From Kingdonia uniflora (lineage: Eukaryota > Streptophyta > Magnoliopsida > Ranunculales > Circaeasteraceae), in the NCBI GenBank assembly GCA_014058105.1, contig JACGCM010001511.1:1364001-1428000 (forward strand): a stretch of 64,000 bases of DNA, in the 5' to 3' direction. The position numbers were made by a program, and so were the translations under genes. Each line of letters begins with the position of its first letter. Within the stretch, counting starts at the first letter, position 1. Shown here in pieces: positions 55,083-64,000 of this stretch. The notes beneath the pieces are model-generated. The model saw only the letters and a list, made by a program, of their open reading frames with translations. It did no database searches and was not told the origin of the DNA.

Positions 55083-56188
55083 ATAGACACGTAATATTTA
55101 CGTGTGCAACTCCTAAATTTATATCTACCTAATCATTTATTAAATAAATGTGATACTAATAGTGTTTTTGTTTGTATTTACAGAAATCGATCACTTGATA
55201 AATAAGTCGTACAATTTTCTGGTTTTTAACGAAGAACAAGGGTGATGCACTCCAACAATGATTCTCATTTGAAGTTGTCAACCAAAGGCCCATGCATGGA
55301 AGCCCATTGAAGAAAATTAGATATATATATTATTCTCATGAGTTGTAATGCATGATTTTAGGCATTGTTTAGGGGATTTTATATTGATGGTGATTTTTAG
55401 TAACCCTTCCTATACTTTATAAATAGGAGGGGAATCCTACCCATGAGGGATCATCTTGGAGAGTGTAAATCAAAGTTCATAACAATAAAGCTTATTCTTT
55501 CTCTTGATCTTGCCTTTTAATTTTATCATAGTAATAGTAGTATGACAATGATCAAAGGAATGAGTAGCTAATCTTCTTAGTCAAGGCTAGAGGAAGCTCC
55601 ACCCAATGTAGCCTTAGTGTAGATTGTGTAACTTAGTTAGAGTAATTACCTTCTCTTTATCCTAAAATTTTGCATATTTGTATTCCTTCGTCCTATGCTT
55701 GACCATAACTAGGATTAGGAGGAATAATGAATCTATGTAACCATCTTGTTGGACCATAACAAGATAGGTTAGGAACATGGAGAAGAGAACATAATCCATA
55801 CTTATTAACCGGACCATGGTTGAGTAAGTTGGTTTATGGGTAATTCCCGATTACTAAATCTCTTGTATTTTTTTATGTATTGCATATGCCCGACCAAGGA
55901 TATGCGATACTGGAACTCGTAATTTACTTTAATTATTTATGCTATCTGAGGGTTTTAAAGGTTGGAGTGGAATCGATGCATTGGTTTCCACTCCAATTTA
56001 TCTTGTAATTTGTTTCGTTCTTCTTTTTATTTTAAAACCTACGCAAACTCGTTGTTATTGGATAAAACTAGTAGCTCAAAGTATAATTCGCACCACAAGT
56101 CTCTTAGGATACGACCCCGCTTACCCTTGTACTTAACGGTACACCGTGCGCTTGCAGGTCTTTTAAGACATCGGTTTATAATCGATCA
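55083..56188 (+). repeat. Solo LTR with 5-bp duplication inside the LINE
   Basis: 1,106 bp from TGATAGACACG to ATCGATCA (inverted TGAT and ATCA termini), flanked by TCCCC at 55078-55082 and 56189-56193. It contains a TATA-like TATACTTTATAAATAGG (55412-55428) and an AATAAAG signal-like word (55484). An 8-bp palindrome arm pair with ACGT cores lies at 55089-55107. No internal region remains, as after recombination between two LTRs. Confidence 0.85.
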
Positions 56189-56193
56189 TCCCC

Positions 56194-57063
56194 TTCTGTA
56201 TCCAAATCTTTCTTTGGAAAATCCTTCAGAATGGTATCCCTACCAAATTCAACCTTTGGCATGGTAACGTAGATTGGGATACTAACTGCCCCCGATGCGG
56301 TCTGGAAGAGGAAACTACTACCCATACTTTATTCTTCTGCCCCAAGATTCGCGACATCTGGCTCGAGTCAGACCTCTTGATCGACTTCAGAAACTGGAGT
56401 TATACAGAATCGGTTCCTATCACTCTTCTAAGAGGCTTTTAAAATCATAGGCATGTGTCTAATTTTTCATCTTATTGCAGCTCTTTTAGCACCACTTCTT
56501 TTGCTATCTAGACCAGCAGGAACTCTCTCGTATTCGAGCAACAAGCTAAAACAACGAGGGATATTCTTCATCATGCAAAAAAGCTCTGCACCATTTCCCA
56601 AACTCCTTCGAACCCAAACCTCTCCATTAGGCAGATTCAGACCCAATACTAAGTTCAGGAGGGATGGCATATTGTCAACGTGGATACCTCCTGCTGACGC
56701 TGAAGAGGCTGATGCGCTCATAGCGGTTAGAGGACTGGAGACGGCTCGCCATTTAGGTTTGCAAACTATTTTGCTTTTGTCTGACTGCCAGAGGATCGTT
56801 CAAGCCTTCAAAGAGAGGTCAGATGATCTTAGTTGGGGAGCTCTTACCCTTGCTCCGGATACGAGAGCTGCAGCATATGTTTTTTTAGATTTTAGATTTA
56901 AGTATCTTAACCATTGTTGGAACACTACAACTCACTCTTTAGCAGCTTGGGGAGTTGGTTCCCCTATTTTTGGTTATTTTGTAAGCCAAGAGGCCAACGC
57001 TTATGTAAATTCTTTCTCCCCCCTCGCTCTCAGGCGAGTAATTTCATCCTTCTCTTTTGCGTA
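56194..57063 (+). pseudogene. LINE ORF2 C-terminal part: zinc-binding region and RNase H
   Basis: Immediately after the solo LTR the zinc-binding region continues (CPRCGLEEETTTHTLFFCPK on the plus strand around 56290-56345). A 203-codon frame at 56453-57064 has the RNase H pieces EEADALIAVRGLETARHLGL (the Glu position) and ILLLSDCQRIVQAF (the Asp position), and ends SLAAWGV near the 3' tail. Confidence 0.82.
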
Positions 57064-57456
57064 AAAAAAATACACACGATGCCTAGATATCATTTGACAT
57101 ACATTGTTTCGGGATGAGTGAACTTAGTCTATTTAAACTATTATAAAAAGTGAACTTAAGAATGCATGAAAACTATTTATATTCGGGTTAAGCCATAGAT
57201 CTGATTCGATCAGAAGAACTCGGGTTCTGATTTTAAAAACCCAAACTGCCCCAAAAACTGAGCCAAAATCGAACCGGACCCATCAGATCGGGTTGGGTCT
57301 ATAGTTCGTGTTTCAATCTTACTCATTTTCAATTATCAAAATCCCAAATCAAAATCAAGCATCTCCTCTACAACGACACAACTCAAAACATTGTGATTTT
57401 TTGATTATCTTTTATGCAACTTCGTTCTTCTCTCTACAATTATCTAATCCGCTTTT

Positions 57457-58011
57457 TGTAATGGCCTAATTTCTTAGCTCGAAACTAGATCTTACACCAA
57501 ATGTATCTGTGACAAGAATTAGTGTAATACAAGAAATGACAGTTAATTTATCGTAGAAAACCTTTGAATAGGTAAAAAACCACGACCTCGAGTTAAGAAT
57601 TTAGTAATTGTAATTTTTATTGCTTGAGGTTGATATCTTATTACAAGTGATCTTTTGAGCTAAAAATACTTGATCTTCAAAGATAAGAATTCTTGTGGTT
57701 TTTGAATATAGAAATTCTGGTCTCTATCTCCTCTAGAACTTTTCCTTTATATAAACCTTACCTGTAGTTCGTTATCATGTAGAAACACGTTCTCCTGAAA
57801 ATGAGGTAAGTTGTAGTTGAATGTATAACTGTTAGTTCATGGGAGACAGGTATCTTTGACTTGTTTATATTTTGTTGTAGTGCTCAATCCATGTTCTTTA
57901 TTAATTCGTGGTCTAGGTACCAATGTTGATTGTACATGTCACGTGTATAATACGTGAGTCTGATATTGAGGTAGTTCGAGTTTGGACTAGGTCGAGGGAT
58001 AGGTCTCTACA
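57457..58011 (-). repeat. 3' LTR of a minus-strand LTR element
   Basis: Read on the minus strand it starts TGTAGAGACC and ends CCATTACA (inverted TGTA and TACA). It is preceded on the minus strand by the polypurine tract at 58012-58024, which identifies it as the 3' LTR of an element extending rightwards out of the window. The 57183-57456 segment to its left is AT-rich with GGGTTCTGATTTT-like words and nothing assigned. Confidence 0.6.
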
Positions 58012-58024
58012 ATCGCCCCCTAAC
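58012..58024 (-). other. Polypurine tract
   Basis: GTTAGGGGGCGAT on the minus strand, directly before the LTR at 57457-58011. Confidence 0.65.
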
Positions 58025-59614
58025 AACTGAAGGCACAGGTGGCTTTAGTCGAGAAAAATTCTTATGTGAAAGTTTTGTTGGAAGTTGGAAAGGTATGATG
58101 TGGAATTGGACTGGTTGGGTACTTGGTATTTCTTTATGGAATAATGTATCTGGCATTTATTGTGTTAAAATTGATTGATGTACTTAACGTTTGGGTTTCC
58201 CAGTAAAAGTTGTTCTTTGAATGATGACTGCTTTGGAAATCCATCTCCGCATTGAATGCGGTCTTGGTATAAATAGTAATTGTATTGTAGTATCTGTCAT
58301 CTCTATAAAAGTACCATGTTTCTGTGAATATCTCTTGGTACACTCTGTCTTAAGAATGGCGATGACCAGGCATCAGGTATATGGAGTGAGGGTTCTTGTT
58401 GAGTTGTAGAAGTTACAGCTGCGATACTTCAGCGACCAATCTCTAGAGATATCTACTCCCATACCGGTGCCACCAGCATACCATGGGATAACGGAGAAGG
58501 AAGCGGCTAAAGATGATGATATACTACCAAATGTGGTGGTTCCATTATGTAACTATGTCAGGGGAGCAGCGCCGGGTATGCCTTCGTCCGCAGGCGGATG
58601 ACAAGGTTGAGGAGACAAATGTGGAAGTCGGTGTACATACCAGAAAAGTATTGTCGGTATCCTGCGAGGGATTGGATTCTAAAGTTGAATCATTCTTCTT
58701 TCTCTGCCAACTTGAAGGTGGTGGGGTTTATGGAGAAAGAAACGGTAGTGGTAGAGACGGAAGACGGAGATTAGAAATTTTCTTCTGCACCATCATCACT
58801 TTTCTTCTTGAAGGAGTATTTCATGTTGGAGGGTGGTTCAGGTTCGGTTACAAGCAGCTTCCTCAATTTCTTGAAGAAGTAAGTCAGTCTTGAGGTTGGT
58901 TCAGGCTCTGTTACAACCATCTTCCAATCTTTTCTTGCAGAAGAGCTTCACTCTAGAGGTGTATGAACCTTTGAACGAAAAACTGATATGTAATGTAACC
59001 TATAGATTAATCTGTAGGAAAGCTCTAAAAAATTGTTCTATGTAAAGCATTTTGTAAGTAATATTTGAGCTAATACAAAATTGTGTTGTTATGAAGAGTG
59101 AGTTTTGTTCTGCGAAGTAAAAATATCATTTGTGCATACTTATATAATTTTATTACTTGATAAAGTGAACTAAAAATGTATGGTAACTCGAACTGATTAG
59201 AGATAAAAATGTGTGTGATTTGAATCGACCTGCTGGAGAATGAAGTCCTTATGATGAGGAATCGACCTATTGGAGATAAAAAGAGGTATAGATGTACATG
59301 TACTTTTGTTGAACTAAGTAGTTATAACGAATCGAGCTATAAGACATCAATCTGATGTAGAATATAATGTGCTGAAATTAAACATCAAGCTATGGAGAAA
59401 AATGTGGATGTATGAAAAATAGATAAATCAGTAGGGGAATATGGAAATGAGTTCAGAAAAGATATGGTCGAAACGCAATGAGATCGTTATAGAAAGATAA
59501 ACTCAAATAAATGTTTTTGCATGATCTAAGGGTTGTTAGCTATGGACAAGTGGAGTAAATATAGATTATACTATAGACGGAATGGGGGGGGGGATTTGAT
59601 GTTATCTCCAAGAT
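58025..59614 (+). other. Spacer between 3' LTR and the first antisense frame
   Basis: Contains a 126-codon frame at 58513-58893 that I do not recognise, overlapping a partly duplicated segment (GGTTCAGGTTCGGTTACAAGCAGC near 58836 and GGTTCAGGCTCTGTTACAACC near 58899). A TATA-like word is at 58270. The rest is AT-rich. Confidence 0.4.
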
Positions 59615-59615
59615 G

Positions 59616-59623
59616 TTTATAAA
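59616..59623 (+). promoter_or_regulatory. TATA-box-like site
   Basis: TTATAAAT about 45 bases upstream of the ATG at 59667, on the same strand as the antisense frames. Confidence 0.45.
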
Positions 59624-59666
59624 TACTGCTTGAAATATGATGTAGAGAGGAGGAAAAAAAATAAAA

Positions 59667-60019
59667 ATGGTGAGGACTAGTTCTCAAAGAGCTCGTCATG
59701 CGTTGGAGGGGCGCTTAACAATAAAGGTTGTAGAAGTTTGTGAGAGGATTTTTGGGCAATTAGGGTATGATGTTAATTTGCCTGAATCTTCTATACAGTT
59801 TGAAGGGTTGACTGTGAGGACGAGGGAGAACAAGGTTAGGCGTCACGTGTATTCTGAGATATTTTATGAATTGGTGTTAGGGCCTGAAGCTCAAAAGCTG
59901 TTGTGAGGGAAATTACTTTGGAGGAAATAGCTGAGGAAGATGAGAGGATTGCTCAGGGCAAACTGATTAGGTGTAGCGCTCCAGGGCATCTTGGATGTTT
60001 TATGTGTGATTATGTATGA
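59667..60019 (+). pseudogene. Small frame with a single frameshift, unknown protein
   Basis: 79 codons from ATG 59667, starting MVRTSSQRARHALEGRL, then a shift near 59900. The next frame continues acidic sequence (REITLEEIAEEDERIAQGK) to a stop near 60018. The two halves together would be about 117 residues. I do not recognise it. It lies on the strand opposite to the LTR element that carries it, upstream of the larger antisense gene. Confidence 0.45.
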
Positions 60020-62128
60020 ATGAGTAAACTGTGCTAGATCGAATAACTGTATTTTAAATGTAGGGAGAATACTTATTCTGAATCTATTCCTGTTTTGATG
60101 TGAATGTTGTTTGAAATTTTTGAATAAAAATTTAAATTTTAAAATAATATAGCTTTGGAAATGACGTTAGTAGTTTTATAAGTAGCAGAACTAGGAGTAG
60201 AGAAATCAGATCATCTATAATTTTGTCATTTGTGAAAGAAAGTTTGATTATCTATGAGTAGAGAGTCATCATGAGTGTAGGAAGGTATGAGAGAGATTTG
60301 GATAGGAGAGAAAAAATATATTTAAATATATAATGTGGGATAATGATAGAAAAACATTTTCACCAAAAAGGTATAAAACATCTGACATTAATTATGGAAG
60401 GGATGCCACAGTTACCAAACCGAGGGCGGCTTGTGTGAGCCCTAATTACTCTTAGGAGTTAGAGAGAGAAAATATAAATTATCATTCTTCTTCATCATTC
60501 AAACATTTGTTAAACTCAGAGAAAGGAAAAACCAGAGAGAGAGAAAAGAAATGAAGTTGCAGAGATTCTAGAGAGAGGTTGAACGAATGCAAACATCATA
60601 GATTGAAGGTATAGACAAAGATAATAGTAGAGATAATTGATTGAATACCTGGACCTGTATGTAGGTTGAGGCGTGAGAAGGCTTTATTATAGAAATAAGC
60701 CTCATCTTCAAGCCTAAACTCGAGATGGAGACTTCGACCTCTGGTCATGTGATTGAAGTAGTGTCCGATGAATCTAAAAATATAGATATTGTGGGGGGTG
60801 TTCTGAGAATAGAGACTGATGTTGTAGATGTAGATTCAGAGGGGGAGGACGAAGTATAATTTCCAGATTTCCCTGGTAATTTCGTGTCATATCCTGCAAA
60901 GTTTGATATATTTAAGGAATTTTGTAAAATTAAGGGTAGTTTAGGTGGTAAATGGGTTAATGTTATAGAACACGCAAGGAGGCTGTTTAGGGGATGTACT
61001 ATAGAAAATGGGGAAGAATATTTTTTCTAGTTGCCGAACTTAGAACAGGAGAAATCAGAGAGGGGAGTAGAGGAATCGATCTTCATCAAGTACTTTAATG
61101 GGAGTGTCCAAAGTGATCTAGACCAGAGATTTTTGTGTTACCTGTCTCAGTTGAAATTTAGACTGATGTTGTCTCTTAACAATCTTGCTAAAGGTATTTT
61201 GAATACCATAGAGGCATGTCCTGTCCAACTGAATGGGAATATATGGTAAGTTATTAATGTCTGTGATAACTTGAATTGATTGTGGGCTAAAAATGAGGTG
61301 GAGAGGAGAAGAACTCCTGTAGATGTTTTGTAGTATTATACTGTAAAATATTATACAGCGTCTAGAGGTACGTACTTATCTGCTAATTTTTCTCGACCTC
61401 AGTTTTTTGACCTGAATTCAGCAGGGCAAGTTTGGAATGATAATTTGATATGGGTGAAAGGTGATTGTCTCTAGAGAAAAGACGAGGAACCTATGGGCCT
61501 TAAATGTAAAACTCTAAAGAAAAGTAAGTAATAGTGTGTGATATCGAACTGTTGTAGATGTAGTAGTGTTCTAAATGTTTAACAATGTGTTTAATTATTT
61601 TTGCAGATCCTCGATCTTAAGTGGCGAGAAAAGAATCGTTAATAGATATTGTAGCTCAAGAAGATACTGAGCTTGAGATTTTTCTGGGAGAGCTCTATAT
61701 AACCAGATACAAAAGAGTGAACAGTATGTCAGAGAAAGTGCAAAAGTCTCAAGCAAAGATACAAATGACAGGAACCGGAGCAGGAAAGAAAGTAGCAGCG
61801 GACGACGAAGAAAATTCAGTATTAACGAAGGTTGCTTCAATGTCCCTGAAGGCAGGTGCTGGGGGTGCTACATCGAGCTAACTAGCTCAAAGGAATCCAA
61901 AACGGAAGGTTGCGAAGGGTGGCTCAACCTCGGTTACCATAAAAAGTGGAGAGGTCGAGTCGAGTGTGAAAAAGAGGAAGTTGGACGCTTCTGCTGTAGG
62001 GAGTAAAGTGAAGGAGGCAGAGAATGGTTCTGGTGTGGAGGACGAGCTGCTAGTCGCAGAGAACAGGTGTAGTAGCCTACTAGTAGCCTTTGACAGACAG
62101 CCGAAGCTCACTTTATAGCTTACTTAAA

Positions 62129-63090
62129 TGTATCGAAGCCCACTTAATCCCTACAACAGGTTCCTCAGAGATCCCCAAAAGATGAACCTTCGACGCCAGA
62201 CAAAACTTCAAGAATGGATCAGTACATTGCAGCAGACATCTTTCGACCATATCTACATACGATCGAAGTATGACAAGACAGACAAACAGCCAGCTCACCA
62301 GACAAAACTTCGAGAATGGATCAGTACATTGTAGCAGACATCCTTCGACCATATCTACATACGGTCGAAGTATGACAAGACAGACGGACAACCAGCTCAC
62401 CAGACAGAACTTTGAGAATGGATCAGTATATTGCAGCAGACATCCTTTAACCATATCTACATACGGTTGAAGTATGACAAGACAGACAGCCAACGAGCTC
62501 ACCAGACAGAACTTCTAGAGTGGATTAACACCCTAACAACAGACATCTTTCGGCCTCACCATCACATGGTCGAAGCAAGATAAGACATACAACTACCTCA
62601 TCAGATAAGACATCGCATTGATTGGCCTGTGCATCTACAGTGAGAAGCCCAACCACCGCGCCGTTTAGAGCCATCACCAGTAAATGTAGCAATAACAGTA
62701 CCGACAAGACCGGCGCTCGTCACTCGCCGGGTTTTTCTGACAATGTAATCATGTAAACCGGACCCACGCTTGATGACTCAGCTCCCTATGCTTCTATAAA
62801 TACGGGAGAGGGGAAACCAAGCGGGGGTTACAAAAATCTCCTCCAGCCTTTGCATTTTTACCTTCGACCACCCCATAATTTCTGTACTCAAACTAGTAAT
62901 TTACTCTTCAGTAATACAATCTGTCTTAAAAATCCACATCATAGTCCGTAGAGAGTCACATTCGGGCCTCTACGCAAGTATTTGCCTTTGGTTATATCTT
63001 ATCTTTGGTCAATTGCTTGTTCCCTTTGATTGAGGATTGAGTCTACTTTGTAAGAACCAACTCCCGCCCAAACGGAGTTAGCCCCCTACA
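62129..63090 (+). repeat. LTR-like segment with a promoter and structured repeats
   Basis: Starts TGTATCGAAG and ends CCCTACA (inverted TGTA and TACA). It has a strong TATA region CTATAAATACGGGAGAGG (62793-62810), which gives plus orientation, and 102-bp repeats in its first half. No internal region or primer site follows, so it may be a solo LTR. The 5-bp flanks TTAAA and ATAGG do not match, so limits are not secure. Confidence 0.6.
62196..62590 (+). repeat. 102-bp tandem repeats, three full units and one diverged unit
   Basis: Units start at 62196, 62298, 62400 and 62502 with CCAGACARAACTT. Each of the first three contains TTCGACC (or variant), about 12 bases, and GGTCGAA (or variant), an inverted pair that can form a hairpin. 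The fourth unit is diverged but keeps the pair in altered form. Confidence 0.9.
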
Positions 63091-64000
63091 ATAGGCTTAG
63101 GGCAGCAACTCGAGTAGGTGATGAAGAACTGAACACTTCTGCACAGTTGGAGTTGAGTAGGTATGTTTTTATTCATCGTGTTACACTCATGTTATATTTG
63201 CTTTCGAGCTTAAATGTGTACTGCTTTTGTTGTAGGTTGTTCGAATGCTGAAGGCGATCTGTCTCGTGATCGAGAATGGAAGGGCCGAGCTTGAGAGAGG
63301 GAGAACTGAGCTCGAGATGAGGGTGGCCCAACTCGAGGTAGATTTGGTTTTGGAAAGGGAGCGCTCGGTCTCTGCGAAGGACTCACACCGGGTGATGATG
63401 CTCGAACTTGCTGAGGAGGGGAAAATAAACGTCGAGGAAATTGCAACTGCTCGTGATAGCCTTAGGCACAAGTTCCTCAAAGTAGGATACTCTATGGCTG
63501 ACATCAAAGATATCATAGCGGGGCGCTATGTCAAAGAGGCCGAAGCTGATGAAGAGCTTGATGTTGATGGCGGCCCTCTCCAAGGTGTTGTGGCAGGGTT
63601 AGATGCGATTTCCTCTAGGACTAATATAGAGAACTGCAGGGGAGATAAAGACAAGGTAGAGTAAAAATATTTTGGAGTTTGTTTTTCTTGTTTGATTGTG
63701 TGAGGTGAAAACTATGATTATATAGTACATACTTTGAGGATAAATTTGGAATAGTCTAAGGAATGTTTGTAAATATTGATTTTTAGGAACTTAAAGGTAT
63801 GCGCCTCAGAATTAAGGAATTAGAGAGAGATCTCGCTAAGGAGCAAAATGCCTCAACAACTCTGATAACTTTGCAAACGGAGCTACTGGCTAGAAAAAAG
63901 CTTAAAATATTTGACTTGTACGCTTTGCTACTATAGAGCTAATAAGAAAAGTTAGAAGGTAGATCTAGATCATAATGAACGATAATAACCAAGTATGTTC

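Larger units (their letters stand above)
52766..57066 (+). mobile_element. L1-type LINE, 5' truncated, with target duplication
   Basis: Begins after the endonuclease, runs through reverse transcriptase, zinc-binding region and RNase H, and ends in an A-tract at 57063-57070. The flanks AAAACACACAC (52755-52765) and AAAATACACAC (57067-57077) form an 11-bp duplication with one mismatch, and the unoccupied site is seen in repeat X copy 1. A solo LTR interrupts it at 55083-56188. It has few stops, so it is one of the younger LINEs here. Confidence 0.88.
52647..57182 (-). mobile_element. Helitron-like repeat X, copy 2, split by a LINE
   Basis: 52647-52765 and 57067-57182 together match the reverse complement of 23329-23552. 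The element's 3' end on the minus strand is ACCGTGTTGCGGTTTTACTAG before T. The sequence between is a LINE. Copy 1 shows the site without the LINE. Confidence 0.65.
60726..63935 (+). pseudogene. Antisense intron-containing ORF of an LTR element (gypsy-type transposon domain plus coiled coil)
   Basis: Starts METSTSGHVIEVVSDESK, then a stop and FPDFPGNFVSYPAKFD, then FKEFCKIKGSLGGKWVN and ARRLFRGCTIENGEEYFF. This resembles the plant putative gypsy-type transposon domain (Transposase_28-like). After a donor (AAAAGTAAGT at 61522) and an acceptor (TTTTTGCAG at 61606) a charged segment rich in Lys and Ala follows. The later exon (63235-63664) is a predicted coiled coil, with ENGRAELERGRTELEMRV and LEVDLVLERERS, ending before another GT. 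A last exon starts near 63787 with ELKGMRLRIKELERDLAKEQ. At least five TAG or TAA codons interrupt it. The LTR-like segment at 62129-63090 splits it. The family call is by phrase similarity only. Confidence 0.55.

Noticed and set aside
62196..62590. Possible CRISPR-like array
   Set aside because: The units are contiguous 102-bp repeats with no unique spacers, and the sequence is plant nuclear DNA.

Overview
This window is nuclear DNA from a flowering plant, most likely a eudicot. It is AT-rich and dominated by nested, decayed transposable elements: plant LINEs, Ty3 and Copia LTR elements, and hAT, Harbinger, Mutator and Helitron-like non-autonomous DNA elements. I see one credible host gene. 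It has plant-type introns and encodes a WD40 protein of the WDR25 type on the minus strand. No rRNA, tRNA gene or CRISPR array is supported.

Layout. 203-7474: a plus-strand LINE, split at 1720-4573 by a 2.84-kb Ty3 deletion derivative with a matched CTGAT duplication. 7475-8770: non-coding DNA with GGCG-rich and tandem-duplicated repeats. 8771-13681: a minus-strand LTR element whose right LTR is split by a second, plus-strand LTR element (11011-13453). 14309-19155: a longer, 5'-truncated minus-strand member of the same Ty3 family as the 1725-4568 derivative. About 19650-28060: a minus-strand LINE interrupted by a 2-kb composite insertion (an hAT element plus a Helitron-like end) and by two abutting Harbinger-type MITEs. 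28129-28866 and 29322-29907: two more DNA elements. 30978-34900: another minus-strand LINE. 35240-36090: a Copia fragment and an inverted repeat.

36590-52032: three coding exons of the WDR25-like gene. Intron 2 is about 12.2 kb and holds a Mutator-like element with a perfect 9-bp duplication, LINE remnants, and a Tat-type Ty3 element (40126-47703) that itself carries an hAT element in gag. The exons coding the C-terminal part of the protein were not found in the window.

52647-57182: a Helitron-like repeat split by a 5'-truncated plus-strand LINE, which is split in turn by a 1.1-kb solo LTR. A related copy at 23329-23552 lacks the LINE and serves as an empty-site comparison. 57457-64000: the 3' LTR and polypurine tract of a minus-strand LTR element, followed by an intron-containing gene on the opposite strand. 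That arrangement fits the additional antisense ORF known from Tat-lineage elements. Its intron or coding region is interrupted by an LTR-like segment (62129-63090) carrying 102-bp repeats with a hairpin in each unit.

All domain assignments come from reading motifs by eye. No alignment or database search was run. Termini supported by target-site duplications are the most secure boundaries; other element edges are approximate.
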